NCBI RefSeq assembly: GCF_009659375.1
Contig: NZ_WJQT01000008.1
Span: forward strand, 54,394 to 118,393
DNA: 64,000 nucleotides
Source of the DNA: Fundicoccus ignavus
GTDB lineage: Bacteria > Bacillota > Bacilli > Lactobacillales > Aerococcaceae
Reading direction: 5' to 3'
How positions within the stretch are numbered: the first letter of the stretch is position 1; the number at the start of each line of letters is the position of its first letter. The notes under the pieces are model-generated. The model saw only the letters and a program-made list of their open reading frames with translations. It was not told the DNA's origin and did not search any database. The translations under genes and the position numbers were made by a program. Of the stretch, positions 8,655 through 17,198 are shown in pieces.

Positions 8655-9368
8655 ATGAGAATTTTAATGATTGAAGATAATGAGTCTGTATGTGAAATGA
8701 TGTCGATGTTTTTCGAAAAAGAAGAGTTTGAGGCAGCTTTTCATCATGATGGGGCTGAAGGTTTCGAGGCTTATAAGGCATCACCTGCTGAATGGGATAT
8801 TGTCGTTTTAGATTTGAATTTACCATCAATGGATGGGATGACAATTTGTCGAAAAATGCGTGAAATATCAAAGGAAACGCCTATTATTATGTTAACAGCC
8901 CAAGACTCAGAAAGTGATCAAGTGATTGGTTTAGAAATGGGTGCCGACGATTATGTGACGAAACCATTTAGTCCGCTAACTTTATTGGCTCGTATGAAAG
9001 CCTTACATCGTCGTGCGCAAATTGTGCCAACGGAAGTAGAAGTGGATGCGGATGCTGCTTTCAATGTAGAAGCGGGTACGGTGAAAATTAATACCGTTAC
9101 ACGTGAAGCTTACTATCAAAATCAAGCAATTGAGAATTTGACGCCCAAAGAATTTGATTTATTAGTCATGTTTGCTAAAAATCCGAAACGAGTTTTTAGC
9201 CGTGATCAACTATTAAAGAGTATTTGGGAAGATCCATTTTATGGAGATGAGCGAACCGTTGATGCGCATATTAAGAAATTACGTCAGAAAATTGAAGTGG
9301 TTGGTCCACAGTTAATTCAAACTGTTTGGGGTGTCGGTTATAAATTTGAGGATCCAGGTGAAAGTTAA
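8655..9368 (+). CDS. OmpR-family response regulator
   Basis: 237 aa. Receiver domain 1-115 with acidic pocket (Glu7, Asp8), phospho-acceptor Asp53 in VVLDLNLP, Thr81 and Lys103 (VTKPF); C-terminal winged helix (about 150-232) with TPKEFDLL, RDQLLKSIW, ERTVDAHIKKLRQK and the VWGVGYKF wing. GAGGAGGT precedes the ATG and TATAAT lies at 8598-8603. Its stop overlaps the kinase start by one base (TAATG), so the pair is one operon. The regulon is unknown; the next gene downstream is a surface-type protein with its own promoter. Confidence 0.92.
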   Translation: MRILMIEDNESVCEMMSMFFEKEEFEAAFHHDGAEGFEAYKASPAEWDIVVLDLNLPSMDGMTICRKMREISKETPIIMLTAQDSESDQVIGLEMGADDYVTKPFSPLTLLARMKALHRRAQIVPTEVEVDADAAFNVEAGTVKINTVTREAYYQNQAIENLTPKEFDLLVMFAKNPKRVFSRDQLLKSIWEDPFYGDERTVDAHIKKLRQKIEVVGPQLIQTVWGVGYKFEDPGES

Positions 9369-10804
9369 TGAAGTTTCTCTGGCAACAAATTTTAGGCTTT
9401 TTATTAGTGATCATCACAGCCTTAGCGATTAGTGCTTACCGAATTTCAAATTATATGACAACGGAGATTTTCAAAGAGCGTGAAGCGCAATTGTTGCAAT
9501 ATGGAAATAATATAGTATCGAATAATTTTACACGTCCAGACTTAGTGCGGGCGTCTCAACTGCTTGAAAGTGAAAATATTGTCATTCAAGTCTACTTGGA
9601 TGATGGGCGAATTATTTATCCAACTTATGATCAGCGTTTCAGTTCCAACTTGAGCGATATAGATTTGAAACGTATTGCGGAAGGTGCGAGTTTAGGACTT
9701 CAATATGCCCAACGTTTTGTGGATCCTGAGACGCAACTTCAGATGACAACTGTATATATTCCATTGCAACAGAATGAAGTAGCGGGTTTTCCAGCTGGTT
9801 TCATTAGTTTGGGTGCACCATTAGAGTCTCTAGAAGAGCAGATTGCTCAATCGCAAAATCATATATTGATTTCATTTATTATTGCGACCATTGTCGGCAT
9901 TATTATGAGTGTTTTCTATGCGATTTTCCAAACGCGGAAAATTAAGAAACTACAACAAGCTACTAGAGAAATTGCTTCGGGTAACTATGAAGTAATTGTT
10001 GATACAGGAAGCGCTGATGAATTTGGTGATTTAGCACGTGACTTCGACGTCATGTCAGAATCCTTACGTAATTCTCAGGAAGAAATTAAGCGCCAAGAGA
10101 ATTTACGTCGTCAATTTATGATGGATGCGGCACATGAGATGCGTACCCCGCTGACAACAATGAGTGGACTCTTAGAAGGTTTGCAGTACGATATGATTCC
10201 TGAAGCTCAACGAGGACGTAGTTTGGAATTAATCAGCAAAGAGACAAAGCGTCTAACACGTTTAGTTAATGAGAATCTTGACTATGAAAAAATACGTAGT
10301 CGTCAAATCACGTTGAAAAAACAAGTATTGAATGGTGTTTCGTTATTAACGCAAATTAAAGAACAACTGAATGTAAAGGCTGAACAGAAAAATAATCAGA
10401 TTATCGTACAAGCTCATCCGGATTTAGAAATTTGGGCAGACTATGACCGAATTGTTCAGATCTTGATTAATTTAGTCACGAATGCGATTCAATTTTCGCA
10501 AGATAGTGAGATTATTTTAGTAGGCACGATGAGCAAAACACAGACAATTCTGAAAGTGATTGATGAGGGAATCGGGATTGATACTAAGCAAATTGAAAGT
10601 ATTTGGGAAAGATTTTATAAAGTAGACGTGTCTCGTAAGAATACTCAATTTGGCGAATCTGGTATCGGTTTAGCGGTTGTTCATTCGTTAGTTGAAGCGC
10701 ATGAAGGAACCATTGAAGTAGAAAGTGAATTGGGTCATGGCTCAACCTTTATTATTAAATTACCTTGTAAATTAACGGAAGATTCAGATGATATGGCAAC
10801 GTAA
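9368..10804 (+). CDS. Membrane sensor histidine kinase
   Basis: 478 aa partner of the upstream regulator. Transmembrane helix at about 8-25, an extracytoplasmic sensor of about 140 residues, second helix about 165-187, HAMP (about 188-240), HisKA with phospho-acceptor His256 in AAHEMRTPL, and HATPase_c with N-box (LINLVTNAIQFS), G1 (DEGIGID) and G2 (GIGLAVVHSLV). The H-box reads AHEMRTP rather than the common SHELRTP. The stimulus cannot be read from the sequence. Confidence 0.92.
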   Translation: MKFLWQQILGFLLVIITALAISAYRISNYMTTEIFKEREAQLLQYGNNIVSNNFTRPDLVRASQLLESENIVIQVYLDDGRIIYPTYDQRFSSNLSDIDLKRIAEGASLGLQYAQRFVDPETQLQMTTVYIPLQQNEVAGFPAGFISLGAPLESLEEQIAQSQNHILISFIIATIVGIIMSVFYAIFQTRKIKKLQQATREIASGNYEVIVDTGSADEFGDLARDFDVMSESLRNSQEEIKRQENLRRQFMMDAAHEMRTPLTTMSGLLEGLQYDMIPEAQRGRSLELISKETKRLTRLVNENLDYEKIRSRQITLKKQVLNGVSLLTQIKEQLNVKAEQKNNQIIVQAHPDLEIWADYDRIVQILINLVTNAIQFSQDSEIILVGTMSKTQTILKVIDEGIGIDTKQIESIWERFYKVDVSRKNTQFGESGIGLAVVHSLVEAHEGTIEVESELGHGSTFIIKLPCKLTEDSDDMAT

Positions 10805-10890
10805 AGCGCGCTATTTATCGCAAAAGTTATTAATTTTTACTAAGAAATGCCTTATAAAGCAAAATATACTACCCAAATCACTAATTAATG

Positions 10891-10935
10891 TGTTAGTATA
10901 TGAAATGGTGTAAATACGATATTTACGATGTAAAT
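10891..10935 (+). promoter_or_regulatory. Promoter with palindromic operator before the Pro-Glu-Gln repeat gene
   Basis: Extended -10 TGTTAGTAT at 10891-10899. From 10910, just past the predicted transcription start, a perfect inverted repeat GTAAATA-CGA-TATTTAC is followed by a third half-site GTAAAT (10930-10935). The position suits repression. No known regulator matches. Confidence 0.45.
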
Positions 10936-10963
10936 CCATACTAAAAAAGGAGCAACGAGCTAG

Positions 10964-12109
10964 ATGAGTAATAAAGTGAAAGTTTTAGTGATCGCAGCGT
11001 TAGTCGTTATCTTAGTCGCTGTACTAAATTTATATACATTCTTAGAATCGAGTTCAAAAACTGATCGTCCGACAGTTACGAACAATATGAGTCAAACAGT
11101 TCAAAAGAAAATTGCAGATTTATATATTGATGAAGAAACAGGTTTTATCCAAGAAGATATTACTGAAGAATATGTAGAGAGCTTAAGAACTGAAATTGAT
11201 GATTTAAATGAGTCAACTTTAGATAAGAACGTTTTAAATCGTCAGTTAGACGAAATCGTTCACCGTGTTGAAGCGAAAGAAGCTGTTAATGGATTCTATC
11301 CTGAAGAAACGCCAGCGATTAAAGCGAATCAAGTAGCTGAGAACCTATCTTTCAAAGAAGGTTTAACAATTGAACAGATAGAAGAAGCAAAAGAAAAATA
11401 TTACTTCGTTTTAGAAGAAGCGGAAGAAGCAACGAATACTGTTTCTACTAAAGTAGAAGAAGTTGAAGAAGAAGTAGAGGCTTTAGATGACTTCCAAACT
11501 GCCATTAACGCACATATTGATTATGCATTAAAAGGATTTGATGCTTATGAAACAGCGAAGAAAGCATTAGAAGAAGTAAAAGCTTTACCAATCGAAGATG
11601 GACAAATTGGTACAATTGCGCAAGCAATGGCAAAATTTGAAACAGCTATTGAATTAGTAGAAGCTGGTTCAGCTAAAGATGAATTAACACAAGCAGCGGA
11701 TGAATATGTAGCAGGTTTTATTGTTGTGATGCAAGAATTAACCGCAACAATTCCTCAATACTATGATTTAGCCTTAACTGCAGTTGAACCATCATCTTTA
11801 TTAACAGCAGCTATGTTAGCGAATGTTGAATTATTAAATCCTGTAGAAGAAAGTTCAGAAGAGTCTTCTGAGCAAGAAGTGATTATTGAAGAAGAGTGGT
11901 CTCAAGATACAACGACACCTACAGCTCCAGTAACACCGCCAGCAATACCGTCGTTACCAGAACAACCAGAACAGCCGGAACAACCAGAACAGCCGGAACA
12001 ACCAGAACAGCCGGAACAACCAGAACAGCCGGAACAACCGGAACAGCCAGAGCAACCGGAACAACCAGAAGTTCCAAATGCTTCAGATGAAACAGGGGCT
12101 AATAGTTAA
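10964..12109 (+). CDS. Membrane-anchored acidic coiled-coil protein with Pro-Glu-Gln repeats
   Basis: Not recognised as a known family. 381 aa: a hydrophobic segment at about 5-27 (KVLVIAALVVILVAVLNLYTF) with basic residues before it, acting as signal anchor or uncleaved signal; a long acidic, probably helical region (about 45-310) rich in Glu; a Ser/Glu and Thr/Pro linker; then twelve PEQ tripeptides and PEV, ending NASDETGANS. There is no LPXTG sorting signal and no second membrane segment, so the C terminus should lie outside the cell, with the repeat possibly spanning the wall (inference). No cysteine. AAAGGAG precedes the ATG. It follows a two-component operon but has its own promoter and operator. 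Confidence 0.8.
   Translation: MSNKVKVLVIAALVVILVAVLNLYTFLESSSKTDRPTVTNNMSQTVQKKIADLYIDEETGFIQEDITEEYVESLRTEIDDLNESTLDKNVLNRQLDEIVHRVEAKEAVNGFYPEETPAIKANQVAENLSFKEGLTIEQIEEAKEKYYFVLEEAEEATNTVSTKVEEVEEEVEALDDFQTAINAHIDYALKGFDAYETAKKALEEVKALPIEDGQIGTIAQAMAKFETAIELVEAGSAKDELTQAADEYVAGFIVVMQELTATIPQYYDLALTAVEPSSLLTAAMLANVELLNPVEESSEESSEQEVIIEEEWSQDTTTPTAPVTPPAIPSLPEQPEQPEQPEQPEQPEQPEQPEQPEQPEQPEQPEQPEVPNASDETGANS
11957..12064 (+). repeat. 9-bp coding tandem repeat (PEQ x12)
   Basis: Twelve CCN-GAR-CAR units encoding PEQ. Codon choice alternates mostly as CCA/CCG and CAA/CAG with an 18-bp higher-order period, suggesting expansion by 18-bp steps; length may vary between strains. Confidence 0.95.
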
Positions 12110-12136
12110 TTCAACTCAAATCAATAATTAAAAACC

Positions 12137-12199
12137 AAGCGTACCCAATCGAAGTGAGCAACATATTGCTATGTGCTTAACGATTGTGGTACGCTTTTT
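12137..12199 (+). terminator. Terminator after the PEQ-repeat gene
   Basis: AAGCGTACC.CAATCG pairs with CGATTG.GGTACGCTT, followed by T5; the long loop has a small AGCA/TGCT sub-stem. Confidence 0.85.
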
Positions 12200-12276
12200 C
12201 TAATGAAGAAATAGAACCGAAAATAGAAGCATTCTAATATAAAGAAGACAGAAATTTTTATTACAAAGGAGACATT

Positions 12277-12978
12277 ATGCGTACAATTGTATACATCGCA
12301 CATCCAGATGTGACCAAATCGAGCAGCCATCAGTTCCTCTTGAGCTCCGGCCAAGCAAATACAGAAGTGGTCTATGTTAATTTAAATCAAGAATATCAAG
12401 CTCAAAATGGAAGCTTTGATAGTCAAGCGGAGCGTAAGCGTTTAATGGAATTTGACCGAATTATTTTTCAATTTCAACTTTACTGGTATCAAGCCCCAGC
12501 CATTATGAAAATTTGGCTTGACGCTATTTTTGATACTGAAGTGGGTAATGCCGCTTTTCAGCAAAGTTTACATGGTAAACAGCTAGGATTAGTTGTATTA
12601 GCAGGTGTGAAGGCAGAGCATTATCAAGCGGGTGGTCGCGAGGGGCGAACACTTTCAGAATTACTCTCACCTTATGAATTATTGGCTAGACATTTTGGCA
12701 TGCATTATTTAATGCCTTTCACCGTTCACCAATTCCATTATATGGATGAGCCGCAAAAATTTTCACTTATGATGCGGTATGCTTGTTTCTTAGAAACGGG
12801 AGAGGCGAGCAGCTTTAGAAACTTGCAGTACTATATTCTGAATAAATTAGAGAATTTAAGTGATGATGAATTAGAATTGTCAGCCACAGATCAATTATTA
12901 ATGGATATGTTTATTAATGAGTTACAGGATCAAGCGGATGACTTAGATGAATTGACAGATATTAATGAAGCATGGTAA
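12277..12978 (+). CDS. NAD(P)H-dependent oxidoreductase, flavodoxin-like fold (KefG/MdaB type)
   Basis: 233 aa. N-terminal MRTIVYIAHPD followed by SSSHQFLL is the FMN-binding entry of the flavodoxin_2 fold; the family signature FQFQLYWYQAPAIMKIWLD (about 65-83) is clear, then a GKQLGLVVLAG strand and GREGRTLSELLSPYE. These enzymes transfer electrons from NAD(P)H to quinones or regulate KefC-type efflux; the substrate cannot be assigned. The C terminus (about 195-233) is an acidic extension, longer than usual. AAAGGAG precedes the ATG. A 59-codon ORF follows 12 bp downstream, probably co-transcribed. Confidence 0.85.
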   Translation: MRTIVYIAHPDVTKSSSHQFLLSSGQANTEVVYVNLNQEYQAQNGSFDSQAERKRLMEFDRIIFQFQLYWYQAPAIMKIWLDAIFDTEVGNAAFQQSLHGKQLGLVVLAGVKAEHYQAGGREGRTLSELLSPYELLARHFGMHYLMPFTVHQFHYMDEPQKFSLMMRYACFLETGEASSFRNLQYYILNKLENLSDDELELSATDQLLMDMFINELQDQADDLDELTDINEAW

Positions 12979-12990
12979 AGGAGGATTCAG

Positions 12991-13170
12991 ATGACGAATT
13001 GGCAAACAGATATCATCCCTAAATGGCTAGAAGAAGCAAAGACCTATCCAACGAAAGCGCTATTGTATATGGCAGGAGAGGTCTACGCAGAACAAGCTCG
13101 TCGCCTTGAAACTGAAAAGGGAAAATTAGATGGAATGATGTGGAGTCCAGAACAATGGAACAAAATATAA
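12991..13170 (+). CDS. Small hypothetical protein, 59 aa
   Basis: Starts MTNWQTDIIPKW and ends DGMMWSPEQWNKI, with a helical, Ala/Glu-rich middle (AEQARRLETEKG). A strong AAAGGAGG lies 7-14 bp before the ATG and overlaps the stop of the oxidoreductase gene, which argues for real, coupled translation. No signal peptide, membrane segment or known domain. Too short for usual ORF cut-offs. Confidence 0.65.
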   Translation: MTNWQTDIIPKWLEEAKTYPTKALLYMAGEVYAEQARRLETEKGKLDGMMWSPEQWNKI

Positions 13171-13222
13171 CAATAAATGTTATATTAGTAACGAAATAAT
13201 TAAATATTTCTAAGAATTTCAT

Positions 13223-13251
13223 TTGACATTCTCATTGAAATGGATTACATT
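13223..13251 (+). promoter_or_regulatory. Promoter of oppA
   Basis: TTGACA (13223-13228), 17-bp spacer, TACATT (13246-13251). The leader to oppA is about 75 nt with AGGAGG before the ATG. Confidence 0.65.
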
Positions 13252-13332
13252 TTATATTAGAAAAACTAATGTTGTGACAAAGAGTTAGCCGTCGGCGTCA
13301 GAACATCAGTATAAAATGTTAGGAGGAATTTC

Positions 13333-14958
13333 ATGAAAAAATTTCTGAAAAAAGCTGTATTATTAGGTGCTGCATTATTAGCATTTAGCCCAATCGCTGA
13401 ATTATCAGCAGCAACTGTTGCTGCACAAGAAGAACAAGTCTTAAACTTAGCAATCGGTTCTGAGCCACCAACCATTGACCCTGCTCTTGCAACAGATTCA
13501 ACTTCAGGTGCGATTATTAAAAACGTATTTGAAGGTTTAACAGCAATGAATAACGAAGGCGAAGTTTTACCAGCTGCTGCTGAATCATGGGAAGTAAGTG
13601 AAGATGGCTTAACGTATACTTTTACATTACGTGATGGTAACGTATGGTCAAACGGCGACCCTGTAACTGCAAGTGATTTTGAATTTGCCTGGAAACGTGT
13701 TTTAAACCCAGAAACAGCTTCTCAATACGCTTCAATTTTATACGTAATTGAAGGCGCAGAAGCATATAACGCTGGTGAAGGTGAAGCGGACGCTGTAGGT
13801 GTTACTGCAGTTGACGAGAAAACTTTAGAAGTTAAATTAGCTAACCCTACTTCATACTTCTTAGAGTTAACAGCATTCTATACTTATATGCCAGTTCACC
13901 AAGCAACTGTTGAAGCAGATGCTAACTGGGCATTAGACGCTGGTGATGCTTATGTATCAAACGGACCATTCTCATTACAAGAGTGGGCACACAGCAGCCA
14001 CTATGTATTAGTGAAAAGTGATAGCTACTGGGATGCAGAAAATGTTGCTTTAGACACAGTTAATGTTCAAATTATCGAAGCTGAGTCAACTGCTAACGCT
14101 GAGTTCCAAGCTGGTGGTATTGACTACTTAGGTTCACCATACAGCACTGTTTCTTTAGACGCGATTGACTTATATAAAGCGAATGAAGAATTAAACGTAG
14201 CACCATATGCTGCAATTTACTGGTACAAATTGAACACAACTGATGAAGTAACATCTAATGTTAACATCCGTAAAGCTTTAGCTTTAGCAATTGACCGTCA
14301 AGGTTTAGTAGACAACATCACTAAAGGTGGGCAACTACCAGCTTTAGGATTAGTTCCTCCAACAATTGATGGATTTGAAGATGACCGTGGTTACTTTGCA
14401 GATGCTGACTACGATGCAGCGAAAGAATACTTAGCTACTGGTTTAGAAGAGTTAGGTTTAGCTGACGCTAGCGAATTAACAATCAACATCTCAATCAACA
14501 CAAGTGAAGCTCACTCTACAATTGCTCAATTCATTCAAGAAGGATGGGCACAAAACTTAGGAATCAATGTTAATATTGATAACACTGAGTGGCAAGTATA
14601 CTTAGAACGTCTAAACGTATTAGACTACCAAGTTGCTCGTTTGGGTTGGATTGCTGACTACAACGACGCGTCTTCATTCTTAGATATGTATCGTACAGCT
14701 GATGCAGGTAACAACGATACTGGCTGGGAAAATGAAGAGTTCAAATCATTAATCGATCAAGCATCTGCTGAACAAGACCCTGCAGTAAGAACTGACTTAC
14801 TATTACAAGCAGAAGCAATCATAGTTGATGCAATGCCAGTTATCCCACTTTACTACTATACTAACTTATACGTAGTACATGATCATGTTGAAAACATGTC
14901 GCCAGACGCATTAGGTAACATTAACCTTAAAGATGTATCAATTTCTTCTGGTGAATAA
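13333..14958 (+). CDS. oppA: Oligopeptide ABC transporter substrate-binding protein
   Basis: Family 5 extracellular peptide-binding protein (541 aa) that captures oligopeptides for OppBCDF. Signal peptide about 1-32, followed by the SBP_bac_5 body with SEPPTIDPALATD, NVFEGLTAMN, GLTYTFTLRDGNVWSNGDPVTASDFEFAWKR-type signature and a late RLGWIADYNDASSFL. Unusual: Gram-positive OppA is normally a lipoprotein, but this signal peptide reads FSPIAELSAATVAA-QEEQ, has no lipobox cysteine, and the whole protein is cysteine-free; a signal peptidase I cut after VAA is likely. First gene of the opp cluster; a terminator directly behind it would make it more abundant than the permease. Confidence 0.93.
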   Translation: MKKFLKKAVLLGAALLAFSPIAELSAATVAAQEEQVLNLAIGSEPPTIDPALATDSTSGAIIKNVFEGLTAMNNEGEVLPAAAESWEVSEDGLTYTFTLRDGNVWSNGDPVTASDFEFAWKRVLNPETASQYASILYVIEGAEAYNAGEGEADAVGVTAVDEKTLEVKLANPTSYFLELTAFYTYMPVHQATVEADANWALDAGDAYVSNGPFSLQEWAHSSHYVLVKSDSYWDAENVALDTVNVQIIEAESTANAEFQAGGIDYLGSPYSTVSLDAIDLYKANEELNVAPYAAIYWYKLNTTDEVTSNVNIRKALALAIDRQGLVDNITKGGQLPALGLVPPTIDGFEDDRGYFADADYDAAKEYLATGLEELGLADASELTINISINTSEAHSTIAQFIQEGWAQNLGINVNIDNTEWQVYLERLNVLDYQVARLGWIADYNDASSFLDMYRTADAGNNDTGWENEEFKSLIDQASAEQDPAVRTDLLLQAEAIIVDAMPVIPLYYYTNLYVVHDHVENMSPDALGNINLKDVSISSGE

Positions 14959-14970
14959 TATTTGCTAACA

Positions 14971-15004
14971 AAGAGAGCTTATTCATTTGAGTAAGCTCTC
15001 TTTT
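14971..15004 (+). terminator. Terminator between oppA and oppB
   Basis: AGAGAGCTTA...TAAGCTCTCT stem then T-rich tail. Allows partial read-through and an oppA excess. Confidence 0.85.
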
Positions 15005-15079
15005 ATTGTAAAGAGAGAATCTTAATCATTTACTTGTCTTTAAATTATTGTCAACAAAGCATTAGAATCGGATAAGAGG

Positions 15080-15328
15080 TTGACATTGATAGTGAAATAG
15101 GCTAAATTTTACTAAGTGATTTATTATGTGACATCGATTAGGATGATATGAAAAATTTCATATTTCGGTTGATTAAATTAAAAGTAGTTAATAGTAAAAC
15201 TTATTAAATGCTTACTTTAGAAACTGAAGTTATTGTTGATTTTATTTAATTTATAGCAAACTCATGTTATCTCTAAAGCTGTTCCGTAGGAGCGGTTTTT
15301 TGATGTCTTTATATACAAGGAGGACACA
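15080..15328 (+). promoter_or_regulatory. oppB leader: promoter plus terminator-like hairpin
   Basis: TTGACA (15080-15085) with TAAATT at 15103-15108 (17-bp spacer) could start a 210-nt leader. It ends in a CTGTTCC-GTA-GGAGCGG hairpin with T6 (15277-15301), just before the oppB AAGGAGGA. ATATGAAA...TTTCATAT forms another stem in the leader. This looks like an attenuator; no known riboswitch was recognised. Confidence 0.45.
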
Positions 15329-16261
15329 ATGACAAAATATGTACTACATCGACTTATTCACATTGCGATTGCATTGTTCTTTATTGTGACAGCTACTTTC
15401 TTCTTAATGAGGTTAGCGCCAGGTAACCCATTTGCAAGTGAGCAAACCGTCATGACTCAAGCAATTCAAGATCAACTGAATGAGCAATATGGATTAAATA
15501 ACCCATGGTACGATCAATACTGGGATTATTTAAAAAACGTCGTTCAATTTAACTTTGGTGAATCAATGAAATACCGTGGTCGTTCAACGAATGACATGAT
15601 TTTTGAATCATTCCCAGTTTCTTTAGCCTTAGGTGGACAAGCGTTATTAATCGCTGTTGGGGGAGGAATCCTTCTAGGAGTGGTTTCTGCCATGAACCAT
15701 AACCGAGCTGGAGATTATATTTCAACAATTATTGCGGTATTGGGTATTTCTATTCCGTCATTTGTTTTAGCTGGATTATTACAATATAGTCTAGGTTTAA
15801 AATTAGGTTGGTTCCCAATTAGTGGTTGGAGAGATGCAGCAAGTACTGTATTACCTTCGATTGCATTAGGAATTAGTTATATGGGGAATATAGCTAAAAT
15901 GACACGTTCTAGTTTACTTGAGCAGAATACCTCTGAGTATGTAAAACTAGCAAGAGCCAAAGGTTTAAAACGTTGGGCAGTTGTGTTTAAACACTCGCTA
16001 CGTAATGCTTTATTGCCAGTAGTTTCTTATTTAGGACCATTAACAGCAGGAATTTTAACCGGTAGTTTTGTTATTGAAAACGTCTTTGCTATTCCAGGCT
16101 TAGGACGTCACTTTGTCACAAGTATCAATAACCGTGACTATACTGTTATCATGGGTACGACAGTATTCTATGCGATTTTATTATTGTTCGCAGTTTTAAT
16201 TGTGGATATTCTTTATGTATTAATTGACCCAAGAATCAAATTGGAAGGAGCTGACAACTAA
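15329..16261 (+). CDS. oppB: Oligopeptide ABC transporter permease OppB
   Basis: Inner-membrane permease of the peptide importer, 310 aa. Six predicted helices, starting LIHIAIALFFIVTATFFLMRLAPGNPF, a typical DPP/OPP-type N terminus; the EAA loop that docks the ATPase reads YVKLARAKGLKRWAVVFKHSLRNALLP (about 205-231). C terminus DILYVLIDPRIKLEG is standard. ATG with AAGGAGGA; oppC starts 3 bp after its stop. Confidence 0.95.
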   Translation: MTKYVLHRLIHIAIALFFIVTATFFLMRLAPGNPFASEQTVMTQAIQDQLNEQYGLNNPWYDQYWDYLKNVVQFNFGESMKYRGRSTNDMIFESFPVSLALGGQALLIAVGGGILLGVVSAMNHNRAGDYISTIIAVLGISIPSFVLAGLLQYSLGLKLGWFPISGWRDAASTVLPSIALGISYMGNIAKMTRSSLLEQNTSEYVKLARAKGLKRWAVVFKHSLRNALLPVVSYLGPLTAGILTGSFVIENVFAIPGLGRHFVTSINNRDYTVIMGTTVFYAILLLFAVLIVDILYVLIDPRIKLEGADN

Positions 16262-16263
16262 AC

Positions 16264-17187
16264 ATGCAAGAACATGAAGTATTAAATGCAGAGGATTTTA
16301 GAATTGTCGGCGTTAAAGAAGATGAAACTGATGTCTTGAGTGAGAAAACAATCTCATTCTGGGGCGAAGTTTTCAGAACCTTTATCCGAAATAAATTAGC
16401 AATTTTTGGCTTAATTCTATTAATCATTATTTTCTTAATGGCTATTTTTGTACCGGTATTCTCACCGTATTCATTTAGTGAGCAAACAGGACTTTACAAT
16501 GCGCCACCTAGTATGACCAACTGGTTTGGTACAGATAACTTAGGGCGTGACATCTTTGTTAGAGCTTGGTACGGAGCACGAATCTCTCTATTAATTGGTT
16601 TATCAGCAGCTGCAATTGACGTTGTGATTGGTGTCCTTTACGGTAGTGTGGCTGGAGTTATTGGTGGTAATACTGATAATTTCATGATGCGTATTTGTGA
16701 TATTTTAACAGCGATTCCTAACTTATTAGTTGTTATCATGTTATTAGTTGTAATGGAACAAGGTTTATTAACAATGATCATCGCTTTATCAATTACAGGT
16801 TGGGTTAGAATGGCTCGTATTGTACGTGGTGAAGTATTGCAAATTAAAAACCAAGAGTATGTTTTAGCTGCTCGTACATTGGGAGCTAACACGAACCATT
16901 TAATTTTCAAACATTTAATTCCAAACGCAATGGGATCTATTATTGTAACGATGACGTTAACAATTCCGGGAGCAATCTTTAGTGAAGCTTTCTTAAGTTA
17001 TATCGGTTTAGGTGTAACACCACCAACAGCTAGTTGGGGTACAATGGCTTCAGAAGGTAATGAAGCTATTTTAACAGCGCCTTGGCGATTAATTTTCCCA
17101 GCTATATTAATTTCAGTGACAATCTTTGCATTTAATGCAGTAGGTGACGGTTTGCGTGACGCACTCGATCCAAAATTACGTAAGTAG
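16264..17187 (+). CDS. oppC: Oligopeptide ABC transporter permease OppC
   Basis: Second permease subunit, 307 aa. A cytoplasmic N-terminal tail (about 1-45), then helices; NWFGTDNLGRDIFVRAWYGARISL is the family's post-helix-1 signature and the EAA loop is YVLAARTLGANTNHLIFKHLIPN. Ends FNAVGDGLRDALDPKLRK, the conserved OppC/DppC terminus. Twelve bases separate it from oppD. Confidence 0.95.
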   Translation: MQEHEVLNAEDFRIVGVKEDETDVLSEKTISFWGEVFRTFIRNKLAIFGLILLIIIFLMAIFVPVFSPYSFSEQTGLYNAPPSMTNWFGTDNLGRDIFVRAWYGARISLLIGLSAAAIDVVIGVLYGSVAGVIGGNTDNFMMRICDILTAIPNLLVVIMLLVVMEQGLLTMIIALSITGWVRMARIVRGEVLQIKNQEYVLAARTLGANTNHLIFKHLIPNAMGSIIVTMTLTIPGAIFSEAFLSYIGLGVTPPTASWGTMASEGNEAILTAPWRLIFPAILISVTIFAFNAVGDGLRDALDPKLRK

Positions 17188-17198
17188 GAGGAAAGAAC

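Noticed and set aside
11896..12090. ORF encoding GTTRTA repeats
   Set aside because: Out-of-frame reading of the PEQ repeat; no ribosome binding site.
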